In this document: piece after piece, positions 16,812-25,202 of the stretch
Layout: every line of letters starts with the position of its first letter
How positions within the stretch are numbered: the first letter of the stretch is position 1
DNA from: Bryobacterales bacterium
GTDB taxonomy: Bacteria; Acidobacteriota; Terriglobia; Bryobacterales; Bryobacteraceae
Assembly: GCA_025463005.1 (NCBI GenBank)
Contig: JAOAPR010000097.1
Location: 85,809-149,808, forward strand
DNA length: 64,000 nucleotides
Reading direction: 5' to 3'
Position numbers and translations under genes: made by a program
The notes under the pieces: generated by a model
What the model was told of the DNA's origin: nothing
Seen by the model: the letters and a program-made list of their open reading frames with translations, nothing else
Database searches by the model: none

Positions 16812-19004
16812 TTATCTTCGGTCGGGAAGGGCGAACACGTACAGGGCATTGCCGGTCGCCGGATAATGCAGTTCCGCGGCGACGACGGCCGGCACGCCGC
16901 GCGGGCTGCCTCCGCCATTGCTCGTGGTCACTGCCAGATACTGCTTGCCACCAGCCGTGAACGTCAGCGGGAAGCCTTGCACCGCGGCTGGAAGTCGCGT
17001 CTCCCACAGAATACGGCCTGTGCCGGCATCGAAGGCGCGGAACATGCGATCCAGGTCGCCTGCGAAGGCCACGCCTCCGGCCGTCGAGACCACGCCGGTA
17101 AGGAACGGCGCGCGCTGTTCGTATTTCCAGATCTCGCGCATGGTCCGCACATCGTACGCCGCCAGCTTGCCGACATTTCCGTTGGTCCCCGGCATCTCAA
17201 AGAAGCGCCGCAGAGCGCCGTTGCCGCTGCCGCCGCCCGCGATTTTTTCGATCGCCTGCCCATTCATATCGAGGCAGCTCTGGCTCAACGGAATGATCAG
17301 CCGGTTCCCCGGCGCATAGTAGGTCATCGACGGCCAGTTCTTGCCCCCCTCGGTCGACGGACATGCCGACACCCACTCGCCAACGCGCTGCTCGACGATA
17401 TCGTTGCGATAGTGCGGTTCCCCCGTGCGCGGATCGATGGAATCGTACACGTTCTGGAACACCATTTCCTTGTGACCCAGATATTTTCCGGTCTTGCGAT
17501 CCAGCTTCCACAGAATGCCTACCTTGCCCGCGCTGAAGACGTAGTTCTGGCCCTGATCGTCCACCAGGACACGCTCGAAAACTTCGTCCAGGTCCAGCGT
17601 TTCGCCCGGCGCGTGACTGTGATACCAGGCCAGCTTGCCCGTGTCAGCATTCAGCGCCACCGTGGAGTTGGCGTACAGCGTCGCACCATTGCCGGAGCCG
17701 CGGCTCACGCGCATCCACGGTTTTGCTTGCGCCGTGCCCCAGTAGGTCAGGTTCAAGTCCGGATCGTAGCTACCGGTGATCCAGGTTTCGGTGCCCGCCC
17801 GAAAGGTGTTCGAGAGTCCTCCCCAGGTGTCGCCTCCGGGTTCGCCTTCCAACGCCACGGTTCGAAAGCGCCACGCTTCTTTGCCGGTCTTGGCGTCATA
17901 CGCGCCAATGAAGCATTTTTCTTCGCGGTACGTCGCGCAGGAGTCGCGGCCGAGTCCCTGAATTAACCGGCCTTTTACCGCGATAGGCCCGCTGGTTTCG
18001 GCGTACTCGCCTTTGGAGCGGTCGCCCATGGTGGTGTCCCAAACAACCTTGCCATTGCGGGCGTCGAAGGCCATCAGGTGCGCCTCGGCCGTGGCGACGA
18101 AAATCTTGTCATCGTAGATCGCAATGCCGCGCATGGCCGGCGCTGTGGGATTGGAACCGTAGCGATTCTCCCAGATCAGTTCACCAGTCTTGGCGTCGAG
18201 AGCCTGCAGCACCATGCCGGCGTTGTTCACGTACAGCACGCCGTTGTGTACAACGGGCGCGGGCTGGTTGCCGTTGCTCGCGCCGTCCTGCATGGCCCAG
18301 CTCCACACCAGATGCAGGTCGTTGACGTTCTGCGCGGTGATCTGGCTCAGCGGGCTGTAGTAGGTGGCCTTGTAGTCGCGGCGAAGCATGAGCCAGTCGC
18401 CTGGATCGGGATTGCGCAGCATGGCGTCGGTAACCGGGACGTAGTTCTTGACTTCACCCGCCACGGTGATTCCGCGCGGCGCCTGCTTACCCTGGTTTTC
18501 CTGCTTGCCTGGTTGAGCAGCGGGAGTCACTGCCGCGCCCGGCTGCAAGTACGCTGCACGCTGTCCCGATGCGACGCCACGAATCGAAAAGTCGGATTCC
18601 GCGGTGAGCCTTCGATCGCCCGGCTGTGCGCTGTTGGCGTCGAGGATGAACGCGCCTAGATTGATGTAGGTCTGATCCGGGAGCGACCCGCCCGCGCCAG
18701 GGCCACCAGGAGGCATAGTCGCGCGCATGAAACCGATCAAGTCGCCGACGGTCTTGTCACCCCATTGACTCATGAAGTTCGCGCCAGCCAGTTGCGGCCC
18801 TTCGCGTCCGGTGAGATCCGGCGCATGGCAGGCGGCGCAGTTGGCTTGATACGCGGCGCGTCCCGCCGACGCTTGGTCGGCAGTGTATCGCCCCGTTTGA
18901 CGCTGCTGGGTTGCGCGTTGTTGACCGACCAGTTGCGAGACAACCATCACGCCACACGCCGTAGTGACCGCGGTCCCCAGCATTATTCGAGTCTTCAATC
19001 CCAT
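16812..19004 (-). CDS. PQQ-dependent dehydrogenase with N-terminal cytochrome c domain
   Basis: This 730-residue protein begins with a signal sequence, followed by a haem c domain (C56-AA-C59-H60, then GREGPQLAG and a distal methionine region ATMPPGG). The rest is an eight-bladed PQQ propeller with tryptophan docking repeats such as [37 protein letters not shown] and [12 protein letters not shown]. Such quinohaemoproteins oxidise alcohols or sugars in the periplasm and pass electrons to the haem. The cytochrome is N-terminal, unlike the C-terminal haem of type II alcohol dehydrogenases. No adjacent-cysteine pair typical of methanol dehydrogenase is seen. GGAGG lies 7 bases before the ATG. Confidence 0.85.
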   Translation of the reverse strand: MGLKTRIMLGTAVTTACGVMVVSQLVGQQRATQQRQTGRYTADQASAGRAAYQANCAACHAPDLTGREGPQLAGANFMSQWGDKTVGDLIGFMRATMPPGGPGAGGSLPDQTYINLGAFILDANSAQPGDRRLTAESDFSIRGVASGQRAAYLQPGAAVTPAAQPGKQENQGKQAPRGITVAGEVKNYVPVTDAMLRNPDPGDWLMLRRDYKATYYSPLSQITAQNVNDLHLVWSWAMQDGASNGNQPAPVVHNGVLYVNNAGMVLQALDAKTGELIWENRYGSNPTAPAMRGIAIYDDKIFVATAEAHLMAFDARNGKVVWDTTMGDRSKGEYAETSGPIAVKGRLIQGLGRDSCATYREEKCFIGAYDAKTGKEAWRFRTVALEGEPGGDTWGGLSNTFRAGTETWITGSYDPDLNLTYWGTAQAKPWMRVSRGSGNGATLYANSTVALNADTGKLAWYHSHAPGETLDLDEVFERVLVDDQGQNYVFSAGKVGILWKLDRKTGKYLGHKEMVFQNVYDSIDPRTGEPHYRNDIVEQRVGEWVSACPSTEGGKNWPSMTYYAPGNRLIIPLSQSCLDMNGQAIEKIAGGGSGNGALRRFFEMPGTNGNVGKLAAYDVRTMREIWKYEQRAPFLTGVVSTAGGVAFAGDLDRMFRAFDAGTGRILWETRLPAAVQGFPLTFTAGGKQYLAVTTSNGGGSPRGVPAVVAAELHYPATGNALYVFALPDRR

Positions 19005-19068
19005 GTCTTAACCTCCAGGCTCTTCTCGGGGAGTGCGAACACAAGGTGCCCGTCGCGTTGGGAGATCG

Positions 19069-19917
19069 TCAGCGCTGGCCTTGTACCGAAACGCCAGGTT
19101 TCACCGTCACGGTCACGTCGCTTGACGTAAATAACTGCCCGTCGTTGGCGGTCACGCGGAGCACGTATGTGCCGGGTGCGCTGAAAGTCGCCTGGGACGT
19201 TAGAGCGACCGGTTCTCCGTGCAACACAGGACTCGCATCCGGAGTGAAAGTAACCTTGCCCGGACCACGGTATTGAATCCATCTGATTTGGACGCCTATC
19301 GGGCGGCGAGGCTGTGCATCGCGATCCGGGTTCGAAGGCGACCGTCGATATGGTTTTGGAAGCCCGTCATCGGTGGCTGTGGCGGTCAACGTCGCTGGAT
19401 TCGGTAAAGTGACGGTTGGATCGGGGCTGACAGTGAGGGCCGGAGCTTTATTGTTGGGGTCAGGAACGCCGCCGCCCATATTTTCGACAACAACGTCCGG
19501 GCTCAGTTCCCATTCCGGCTGGAGCCACCCCTTCGCCTGATCGGTTCGTCCGCGCGAAGTCAGTGTCCAAACCACCTTCTGCTTTTTGTCCCAGTCCTTG
19601 GGCACGACTACTCTGAACAGGAATCGCTGGCGTCGCGGGTAGAAATGCGTTGGCTGACCCTTATCGCCAAACACCTCAGCTCCCACGGTGACGGTGTTCT
19701 CGGATCCAAGCGGAATGTCGACCTCTTCCTCGTAGTTCCGGTTGAGATAGCCGAACACCAGGCTGTAGGTTCCATCGGGGTTATGCTCCCATCCTTCAAA
19801 GACCGGAGCGACGTTCTGACCCCTTGCGAACTGAACCTGAGCGCTTAGACGAGGGCCCGGGACGCTGGCGAGGAGAAAGGCGGCGGACACACCCAAAACA
19901 ACCCAGAACCCGCGCAT
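19069..19917 (-). CDS. Exported protein with Ig/PKD-like C-terminal domain
   Basis: The product has about 282 residues and a signal peptide ending LSAQV. The N-terminal part holds APVFEGWEHNPDGTYSLVFGYLNRNYEEE, which looks like a beta-sandwich; it is cut here at the motif DIPLGSEN. The C-terminal half has PDPTVTLPNPATLTATATDDG and ATFSAPGTYVLRVTANDG, typical of PKD or Ig-like folds. I do not recognise a named family. The ATG at 19917 follows the TAG of the cytochrome-monooxygenase gene by 2 bp, so the two form an operon and may work as a complex at the cell surface. Confidence 0.65.
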   Translation of the reverse strand: MRGFWVVLGVSAAFLLASVPGPRLSAQVQFARGQNVAPVFEGWEHNPDGTYSLVFGYLNRNYEEEVDIPLGSENTVTVGAEVFGDKGQPTHFYPRRQRFLFRVVVPKDWDKKQKVVWTLTSRGRTDQAKGWLQPEWELSPDVVVENMGGGVPDPNNKAPALTVSPDPTVTLPNPATLTATATDDGLPKPYRRSPSNPDRDAQPRRPIGVQIRWIQYRGPGKVTFTPDASPVLHGEPVALTSQATFSAPGTYVLRVTANDGQLFTSSDVTVTVKPGVSVQGQR

Positions 19918-19919
19918 GT

Positions 19920-21230
19920 CTACTCCGACTTCGCGGACAATTTCTTCTTTCGTGCGTCGACTTGCTGTTTGTACTCGTCGTCCGAGAGGTAGTAATAGCT
20001 GATCCATGCGCCACCCATCTCGTCGATGGTCCGCTGCCCGTAGGTAATCAGATTGTCCGGATCCGGATTGAACTTGTTCCCGGGCGAATTATCGTACCAG
20101 GAAGAAATGTGCAGAATGGTTCCGGCGGGCAGCAGCGGCTGGTCATCTTCCTCGTAGAGATATACGAGGTGCCAGGCAAACTGGTACTTGTTCACGCAGC
20201 TCAGCGTCTCCACCTTGTGCCCGCCGGGGTAGATCGCCTCCATGCACGATGCCTTCCCGCGGTTGTGCAGGTGCGGCTGGAACGACAGAAGCCGGGCCGG
20301 CTTGGCGAGGGTCTGGTACCCATCAAACCTTACGTTGTCAGTGTTTGGCGGGATGTCGAGATCCTTCGGATCTCCGACTTTCTCAGTCGTCTCGATGTAC
20401 TTCGGCTTGTAGCCCTTGGGGTAGAGCGTAAGGCCAAGGGCCACGTTCGCGAGGGTCTCCTGGCCCGTCGAGTGGAGATGCAGGTTGAAGTTGATCTTCG
20501 TTCCGGCCTTGATCAGGCGACCCGCGCCTTCCGGAAACACGTCGGCATTCTTGCCGAGGGCGTACTCGTTGAGAAACGCTCCCTGGACGTTATCTCCATC
20601 ATCGGCATCATCCTCGTGCTTCATGGACGTAGTTACATGGTGGACCGACCGAAAACCCTTCATCGTTCTGATCTCGATCCCGCGGATATATCGATCCTCG
20701 GTCAAGCCCGAATCCACCAGAACATCTACCCAACGGTCCGCACCCTCGGCGGGCACTGCCATATCTTTCGGAAGTTGCACGATCAGATCCGGCTGCCCCA
20801 TGTGCCACGTGTTGTTGTCCTCGAACTTACGAGGCGGCGGCATGTCGGCGGCATTTCCCTTCGGCGCGCCGCTGTCGGCCCACTTCACTAGCGTCGCGAT
20901 CTCCCGGTCCGTCAGCGATACATCGTTCTTGAAATTATGAATGCCCACATTTTTGTCGATATACCAGGGCGGCATCTCCCGCGCGACGACCTTCTGCTTG
21001 ATCGACTTGGCCCACGGCCGAGCTTCCTCATAGGTCAACAGCGACATCGGGGCGAAGGTGTCGGGCCGGTGGCATGTCTGGCAGCGTTGCTGCAGGATCG
21101 GCGCCACATCTTTGGTGAACGTAACCTGTCCCTGGGCAGGCTCCTGCGCGCCAGCCGTTTGGAGGGTCACTAGCGCAGATGTTGTAACGATGACCGCAGA
21201 CAGGATATGGAATTTGCTCGTGATTTTCAC
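19920..21230 (-). CDS. Exported cytochrome c / copper type II monooxygenase-like protein
   Basis: The 436-residue protein has a signal peptide, then a haem c site at C50-QT-C53-H54 within a domain containing FAPMSLLTYEEARPWAKSI and MPPWYIDKN. The C-terminal ~280 residues resemble the copper type II ascorbate-dependent monooxygenase fold. They carry histidine clusters in the expected places: SVHHVTTSMKH, NLHLHSTGQ and QPHLHNRGK. In the PHM/DBH family such clusters bind two copper ions. The haem domain could supply electrons in place of ascorbate, which is my inference. The start is GTG at 21230 with AGGAGGT upstream. Confidence 0.72.
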   Translation of the reverse strand: MKITSKFHILSAVIVTTSALVTLQTAGAQEPAQGQVTFTKDVAPILQQRCQTCHRPDTFAPMSLLTYEEARPWAKSIKQKVVAREMPPWYIDKNVGIHNFKNDVSLTDREIATLVKWADSGAPKGNAADMPPPRKFEDNNTWHMGQPDLIVQLPKDMAVPAEGADRWVDVLVDSGLTEDRYIRGIEIRTMKGFRSVHHVTTSMKHEDDADDGDNVQGAFLNEYALGKNADVFPEGAGRLIKAGTKINFNLHLHSTGQETLANVALGLTLYPKGYKPKYIETTEKVGDPKDLDIPPNTDNVRFDGYQTLAKPARLLSFQPHLHNRGKASCMEAIYPGGHKVETLSCVNKYQFAWHLVYLYEEDDQPLLPAGTILHISSWYDNSPGNKFNPDPDNLITYGQRTIDEMGGAWISYYYLSDDEYKQQVDARKKKLSAKSE

Positions 21231-21348
21231 CTGGCCACCTCCTGGACAAGACTTTCCGGCGTCGCGGGCGCCCGCGCCCAGCCACTGCGATGTTAGACAC
21301 CGGAATTCACGGTGTCAAGCCTGACAGTGCCGCAGGACCTTACCCCGG

Positions 21349-21828
21349 TTAGCTTTCTTTGCGGGGTCGACGTTTGTTCGGGTAGATAGCCCGAACCACG
21401 CTTTTGCTCTTCGTCGCGCCTTTGCCTATCGCCGGACCGGGACGCACAGCACGGGCAACCGCAGCTCTTACGAACGCCCGCATCATGGGTTTTTCCAGAT
21501 CCGCCTGTTCGGAGATTCTAATGTGACGGATCCATCGGCCGGTCCCCTGGAGCACTCCCTGTGGATCCTGGAGTTCAGCTCCTCGATTGAATCCGAGATT
21601 GACCCAACGCGCGTAAACGGCGATATGAACGAACGCATCGCTGGGCCGCCCGGTGAAAGTGTAGCCCGTCGCCACGGCATTATATGCATCGTAGATCAAC
21701 TCAGTTGCGTCCCGCGCTTCCTGGAGCACCAGGGTTCGCGCCGCCAGCGCGAGTTCTTTGACGCCGGGATCGTATGGCGTCAGGAACTCTAGGTATTCCC
21801 GTTTCGGTGGATGAACTCCCGGTGGCAT
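21349..21828 (-). CDS. DUF1801-like protein
   Basis: The 159-residue protein has the YdhG/DUF1801 pattern: RTLVLQEARDATELIYDAYN, a VHIAVYARWVNLGF strand pair, a LQGTGRWIRHIRI segment and a basic C-terminal tail (PNKRRPRKES). The family has an SRPBCC-like or frataxin-like small fold and no well-proven function. No signal peptide is present, so it is cytoplasmic and functionally separate from its exported neighbours. Its C-terminal lysine and arginine richness might indicate nucleic-acid contact, but that is weak. Confidence 0.7.
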   Translation of the reverse strand: MPPGVHPPKREYLEFLTPYDPGVKELALAARTLVLQEARDATELIYDAYNAVATGYTFTGRPSDAFVHIAVYARWVNLGFNRGAELQDPQGVLQGTGRWIRHIRISEQADLEKPMMRAFVRAAVARAVRPGPAIGKGATKSKSVVRAIYPNKRRPRKES

Positions 21829-21852
21829 GGTGGGGCTAACACGTGCTTCTAC

Positions 21853-22839
21853 TTACTTCTTTACGAATTTGTGTAACGCCATCGAACTCACGCCAGCCGC
21901 GTAGATATCGCCTTTGGCATCGGCGGCGACTCCCTCCGCAAGCGCGATTTGCGGGTTGGGTTCCAGGTCCGGGACAAAAGCTTTGACCGTGCCATCTTTC
22001 GCACTGCCAATCCGGATGCCGCGCTTCACGCCTGGGTTGACCTTTTCATCCGATTGCGAGTCAACCGAATATAGCGTATCGTCCTTGGAAATCGAGATTC
22101 CGCTCGGCCGGCCGAACTGCTTCCATTGATCGATGAACTTTCCGTCCTGATCGAAGATCTGAATCCGGTTGTTTCCCCGGTCGGCGACGAACAGGCGTCC
22201 CTTGGAATCCAGGGCAATGCTGTGCGGCGTGTCGAACTCGCCTGGTCCCGATCCCTTCTTGCCCCAAGCCTTGAGGAACTTCCCATCTTTTGAGAACTTC
22301 ACGATGCGCGCATTGGTGTCCCCGCCATGTCCATCGGCGACGATGATGTCACCGTTGGCAGCGATGACCACATCGGACGGACCATTGAAGGTATCGGGTC
22401 CACTACCGGCGACACCGGCCTTCCCAAGCGTCATGAGGATTTTCCCCTCGGGACTGAACTTGAACACTTGCTGGCCCTTGCCGTCCTTGCCCTGTGCATC
22501 GGTAACCCAGATGTTGCCATCGCGATCGATCGCCAGCCCGTGAGCCTGCACGAATCCCGTGCCGAAGCTCTTCAGCAGCTTGCCGGATGGATCGAACTCC
22601 AGGATGTTAGGTTCGCTGCGGTGGAACACCCAGATGTTGCCGTGCGCATCCGGGTCGACAGAGATCACCTGTCCCCACTGAATACCCGCGGGAAGGTGCG
22701 CCCAGTTCTCGACCGCGCGGTACGGATTCGGGAGGCTATTGGTCGACGCTACATTGGTTTGTGCGAACGCACCGCCTGCTCCGATTACCGTCGCGATTGC
22801 TGTCAGAAACCGGAATCTCACTCGATGTGAATGCAACAT
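21853..22839 (-). CDS. Exported NHL-repeat propeller, lyase-like
   Basis: This protein of about 328 residues has a signal peptide ending GAFAQT. It has a six-bladed NHL propeller with HGNIWVFHRSEPNILEFD, AIDRDGNIWVTDAQGKDG, AANGDIIVADGHGGD and ALDSKGRLFVADRGNNRIQIFD. The blades are very close to the lyase domain of peptidylglycine amidating enzyme, which is why such proteins carry that label. The start at 22839 fits the signal peptide. It is the last of three consecutive leftward NHL genes that share the N-terminal plan and probably arose by duplication. Confidence 0.8.
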   Translation of the reverse strand: MLHSHRVRFRFLTAIATVIGAGGAFAQTNVASTNSLPNPYRAVENWAHLPAGIQWGQVISVDPDAHGNIWVFHRSEPNILEFDPSGKLLKSFGTGFVQAHGLAIDRDGNIWVTDAQGKDGKGQQVFKFSPEGKILMTLGKAGVAGSGPDTFNGPSDVVIAANGDIIVADGHGGDTNARIVKFSKDGKFLKAWGKKGSGPGEFDTPHSIALDSKGRLFVADRGNNRIQIFDQDGKFIDQWKQFGRPSGISISKDDTLYSVDSQSDEKVNPGVKRGIRIGSAKDGTVKAFVPDLEPNPQIALAEGVAADAKGDIYAAGVSSMALHKFVKK

Positions 22840-22886
22840 GATGGAGTCTCCTTGGCCTGTTAACGCCGCGCCGGACACCTTCCGCT

Positions 22887-24005
22887 CTAATTCGGATGCA
22901 GCGTGATCTTCTGGACTCTCCAGTTGCCGATCTCCCCCACGAAGAGCTCGTTCTCGCTACGGCAGCTGATCGCATTGACGGTGCCGAATTCCTTCGGCAG
23001 CTTTCCGGCTTTGCCAAACTTACCGACGATCTTCCCGCTCAAGTCCATCTTGTAGATCTCGCCGTCGACGTCGATATTCTCAGGAGGGTTCGAACTGGAG
23101 CTGTAAAGGTATTGGCGGGGTCCGGGCGTGATACAAAGCGCCGCGGGAGTACCGACATTGACGATTTGCGTCTTGAACGTTCCCTCGCCGTCGAAGACCT
23201 GAATTCTTTTGTTCCCACTATCGGCAACGTACACATTGCCCTGCGCATCGATGGCAATTCCGTGGGCAATGTTGAACTGCCCGTTCTCCGTTCCTCTTGA
23301 GCCCCAGGATTTGATGAACTTGCCGTTCTTATCAAATTTCGCCACCCGGGAATTACCGAAGCCATCGGCAATATAGATGTTGCCGGCAGCATCCCACGCC
23401 ACATCCGTCGGGCGCTGAAAGACGTCGCTCTGCTGACCGGCGCCGGGAGGTCCGCCGCGACCCCCGCGTCCTGCAGGAGGAGCAGGAGCTGCTGGGGCGC
23501 CAGCGGCGGCATTGGCTCCCGGACCGCGTCCAGCGGGAGCAGGGGCTGCCGGCAGACGCTCTGACTCGGATTTTCTGCCGAGCAACAGTTGAATTTGCCC
23601 GTTCGGATCAAACTTGATGACCATGCTGGACATCTGATCCACTACCCAGATGTTGTCCTGAGGATCGATCCGCACCTGCTGAGCGACCAGGAATCCGTAG
23701 GAATCCTGTCCGATCTCGCGGACAAATTTCCCGGTCTTATCGAACTGCAATAGCCGCGAGCCTCCATGGGCGAACGGGCGCGCCGTACCGATCGAAATGG
23801 TCGGATGCCCGGTGCGCGTGTAGACGAAAATATCGCCCTTGGAGTTGGTTGCAACACCGGCTGCTTCGCCCATATGGATGTTCGCCGGAAACTTTAGCGG
23901 TTCGGCAGCGGAATCAAAGGCGATTTCAGGCACAGGCGACTGGGCGACTGCGGAGATCGCGGAAAGGAGAGCGGCAGCGAATACAACGTGCAGATTTTGT
24001 CTCAT
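22887..24005 (-). CDS. Exported NHL-repeat propeller with a Pro/Ala/Gly/Arg-rich insert
   Basis: The product has about 372 residues with a signal peptide ending AVAQS. NHL blades include GDIFVYTRTGHPTIS, PQDNIWVVDQMSSMVIKFD, AAGNIYIADGFGNSRVAKFD and AQGNVYVADSGNKRIQVFD. Between the third and fourth blade sits a disordered insert of about 45 residues rich in P, A, G and R (PAGRGPGAN to PAGRGGRGG). The C-terminal SCRSENELFVGEIGNWRVQK closes the propeller and is nearly repeated in the next gene upstream. The function is unknown; the fold suggests binding of a ligand or a catalytic metal site. Confidence 0.8.
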   Translation of the reverse strand: MRQNLHVVFAAALLSAISAVAQSPVPEIAFDSAAEPLKFPANIHMGEAAGVATNSKGDIFVYTRTGHPTISIGTARPFAHGGSRLLQFDKTGKFVREIGQDSYGFLVAQQVRIDPQDNIWVVDQMSSMVIKFDPNGQIQLLLGRKSESERLPAAPAPAGRGPGANAAAGAPAAPAPPAGRGGRGGPPGAGQQSDVFQRPTDVAWDAAGNIYIADGFGNSRVAKFDKNGKFIKSWGSRGTENGQFNIAHGIAIDAQGNVYVADSGNKRIQVFDGEGTFKTQIVNVGTPAALCITPGPRQYLYSSSSNPPENIDVDGEIYKMDLSGKIVGKFGKAGKLPKEFGTVNAISCRSENELFVGEIGNWRVQKITLHPN

Positions 24006-24013
24006 GAGCTCTC

Positions 24014-25057
24014 CTATCTCGACGCCGAAACTTTCGCGGACTGCGGTTTCAAGATCAGTTTCTGTACTCGCCAGGACTCGATCTCCGCAACGACGATCTC
24101 GTTCGGGTTGCGGCAATCCATCATGTGAACCACCTGGAAGCCTCCAAATTCCTTGCTGGCATGGCCGAATCTACCGAGGATGGTCCCGTCCAATTCCATC
24201 TTGTAGATCTCGCCGGTAATGTCCCACGAGCCCGGAGTGTTGCCGTTGGGGTTGGAGTTGGAGGTGAACAGATACTGGTGCGGCCCCGGCGAAATACAGA
24301 CAGTCCAGGAATCGCCAATATTGTCGTAGATTGCCTTGGGTCCCAGGTTATTATCGAACACCTGCATCCGGTGGTTGGCGCGGTCCGCCACGTATACGTT
24401 GCCTTGCGCGTCGACCGCGATCCCGTGCGGCGTGTTGAACTGGTTAGGTTCCGAACCGGGTCTCTCACTTCCTATCTGCTTGAGGAACCTTCCGTTCTTG
24501 TCGTACTTCACCACTCGATGATTGATGTACCCGTCCGAGACGAAAATGTTTCCCTGCGCGTCCCAAGCTACGTCCGTCGGGCGCCCGAGTATGTACTTCT
24601 CGGCAGGCACCCCGGGTGCGGGCGATTGCGCTACCAGGCCCGCGACCGCATCTGGTCTGTGGCCCAGCACCATGACGATCCGTCCAGCGGGATTGAACTT
24701 AAGGACCATGTTCGTTCCTTCATCAACGGCCCAGATGTTGTCCTCCGGATCGACCCGCACGGAGTGCGCGAACTCGAAGCCGTAGTTTCCCTCGCCGATC
24801 TCGCGGACGTATTTTCCGTTTTGATCAAACTCAAACAAGCGCGTGTTTGCGCTGCGCGTATAGACAAACAGATGTCCCCTAGAATTGGTCGCCACGCCCA
24901 TGGCCTCGCCCAGATACAGGCCAGGCGGGAGCTTCAGGAAATTGGGCACCGACTCGTAGGGGATTTCGGGTACGTTTTGCGCTTTAGCTTTGGTCTGCGC
25001 GAAGGCGGAAATAACAAAGAACATCGCGACTGCAAAGAACGTCAGAAATTGCTTCAT
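24014..25057 (-). CDS. Exported NHL-repeat propeller, lyase-like
   Basis: This protein of about 347 residues starts with a signal peptide (FVISAFAQT). Its blades match the neighbouring gene step by step: GHLFVYTRSANTRLFEFD, PEDNIWAVDEGTNMVLKF, AQGNIFVSDGYINHRVVKYD, AQGNVYVADRANHRMQVFD, ending with NPNEIVVAEIESWRVQKL. It lacks the low-complexity insert of its neighbour. The shared initial segment (VPEI-x-Y/F-(E/D)-S, then LYLGEAMGVATNS) argues for recent tandem duplication. The gap of 8 bp to the next gene makes cotranscription likely. GGAGGG lies about 8 bases before the start. Confidence 0.82.
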   Translation of the reverse strand: MKQFLTFFAVAMFFVISAFAQTKAKAQNVPEIPYESVPNFLKLPPGLYLGEAMGVATNSRGHLFVYTRSANTRLFEFDQNGKYVREIGEGNYGFEFAHSVRVDPEDNIWAVDEGTNMVLKFNPAGRIVMVLGHRPDAVAGLVAQSPAPGVPAEKYILGRPTDVAWDAQGNIFVSDGYINHRVVKYDKNGRFLKQIGSERPGSEPNQFNTPHGIAVDAQGNVYVADRANHRMQVFDNNLGPKAIYDNIGDSWTVCISPGPHQYLFTSNSNPNGNTPGSWDITGEIYKMELDGTILGRFGHASKEFGGFQVVHMMDCRNPNEIVVAEIESWRVQKLILKPQSAKVSASR

Positions 25058-25202
25058 TGGAGCCCTCCTCGCGCCGGCCGACTTTGTGGGGCGAATAGCC
25101 AAACACGACTCATCAATCTATCACACAGTTTCAATGCAATTGGTGGCGCAATGTTCGATCTGCTTCTCGAGACAGCACTACAGTTGTCGCGGAATCCGCT
25201 GA

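Noticed and set aside
16593..17966. 457-codon rightward frame opposite the PQQ dehydrogenase
   Set aside because: It is antisense to a well-supported gene with haem and propeller motifs and has no recognisable domains. Other long shadow frames (for example 19824-20891, 24125-25270, 45195-46283, 4309-5190) were left out for the same reason.
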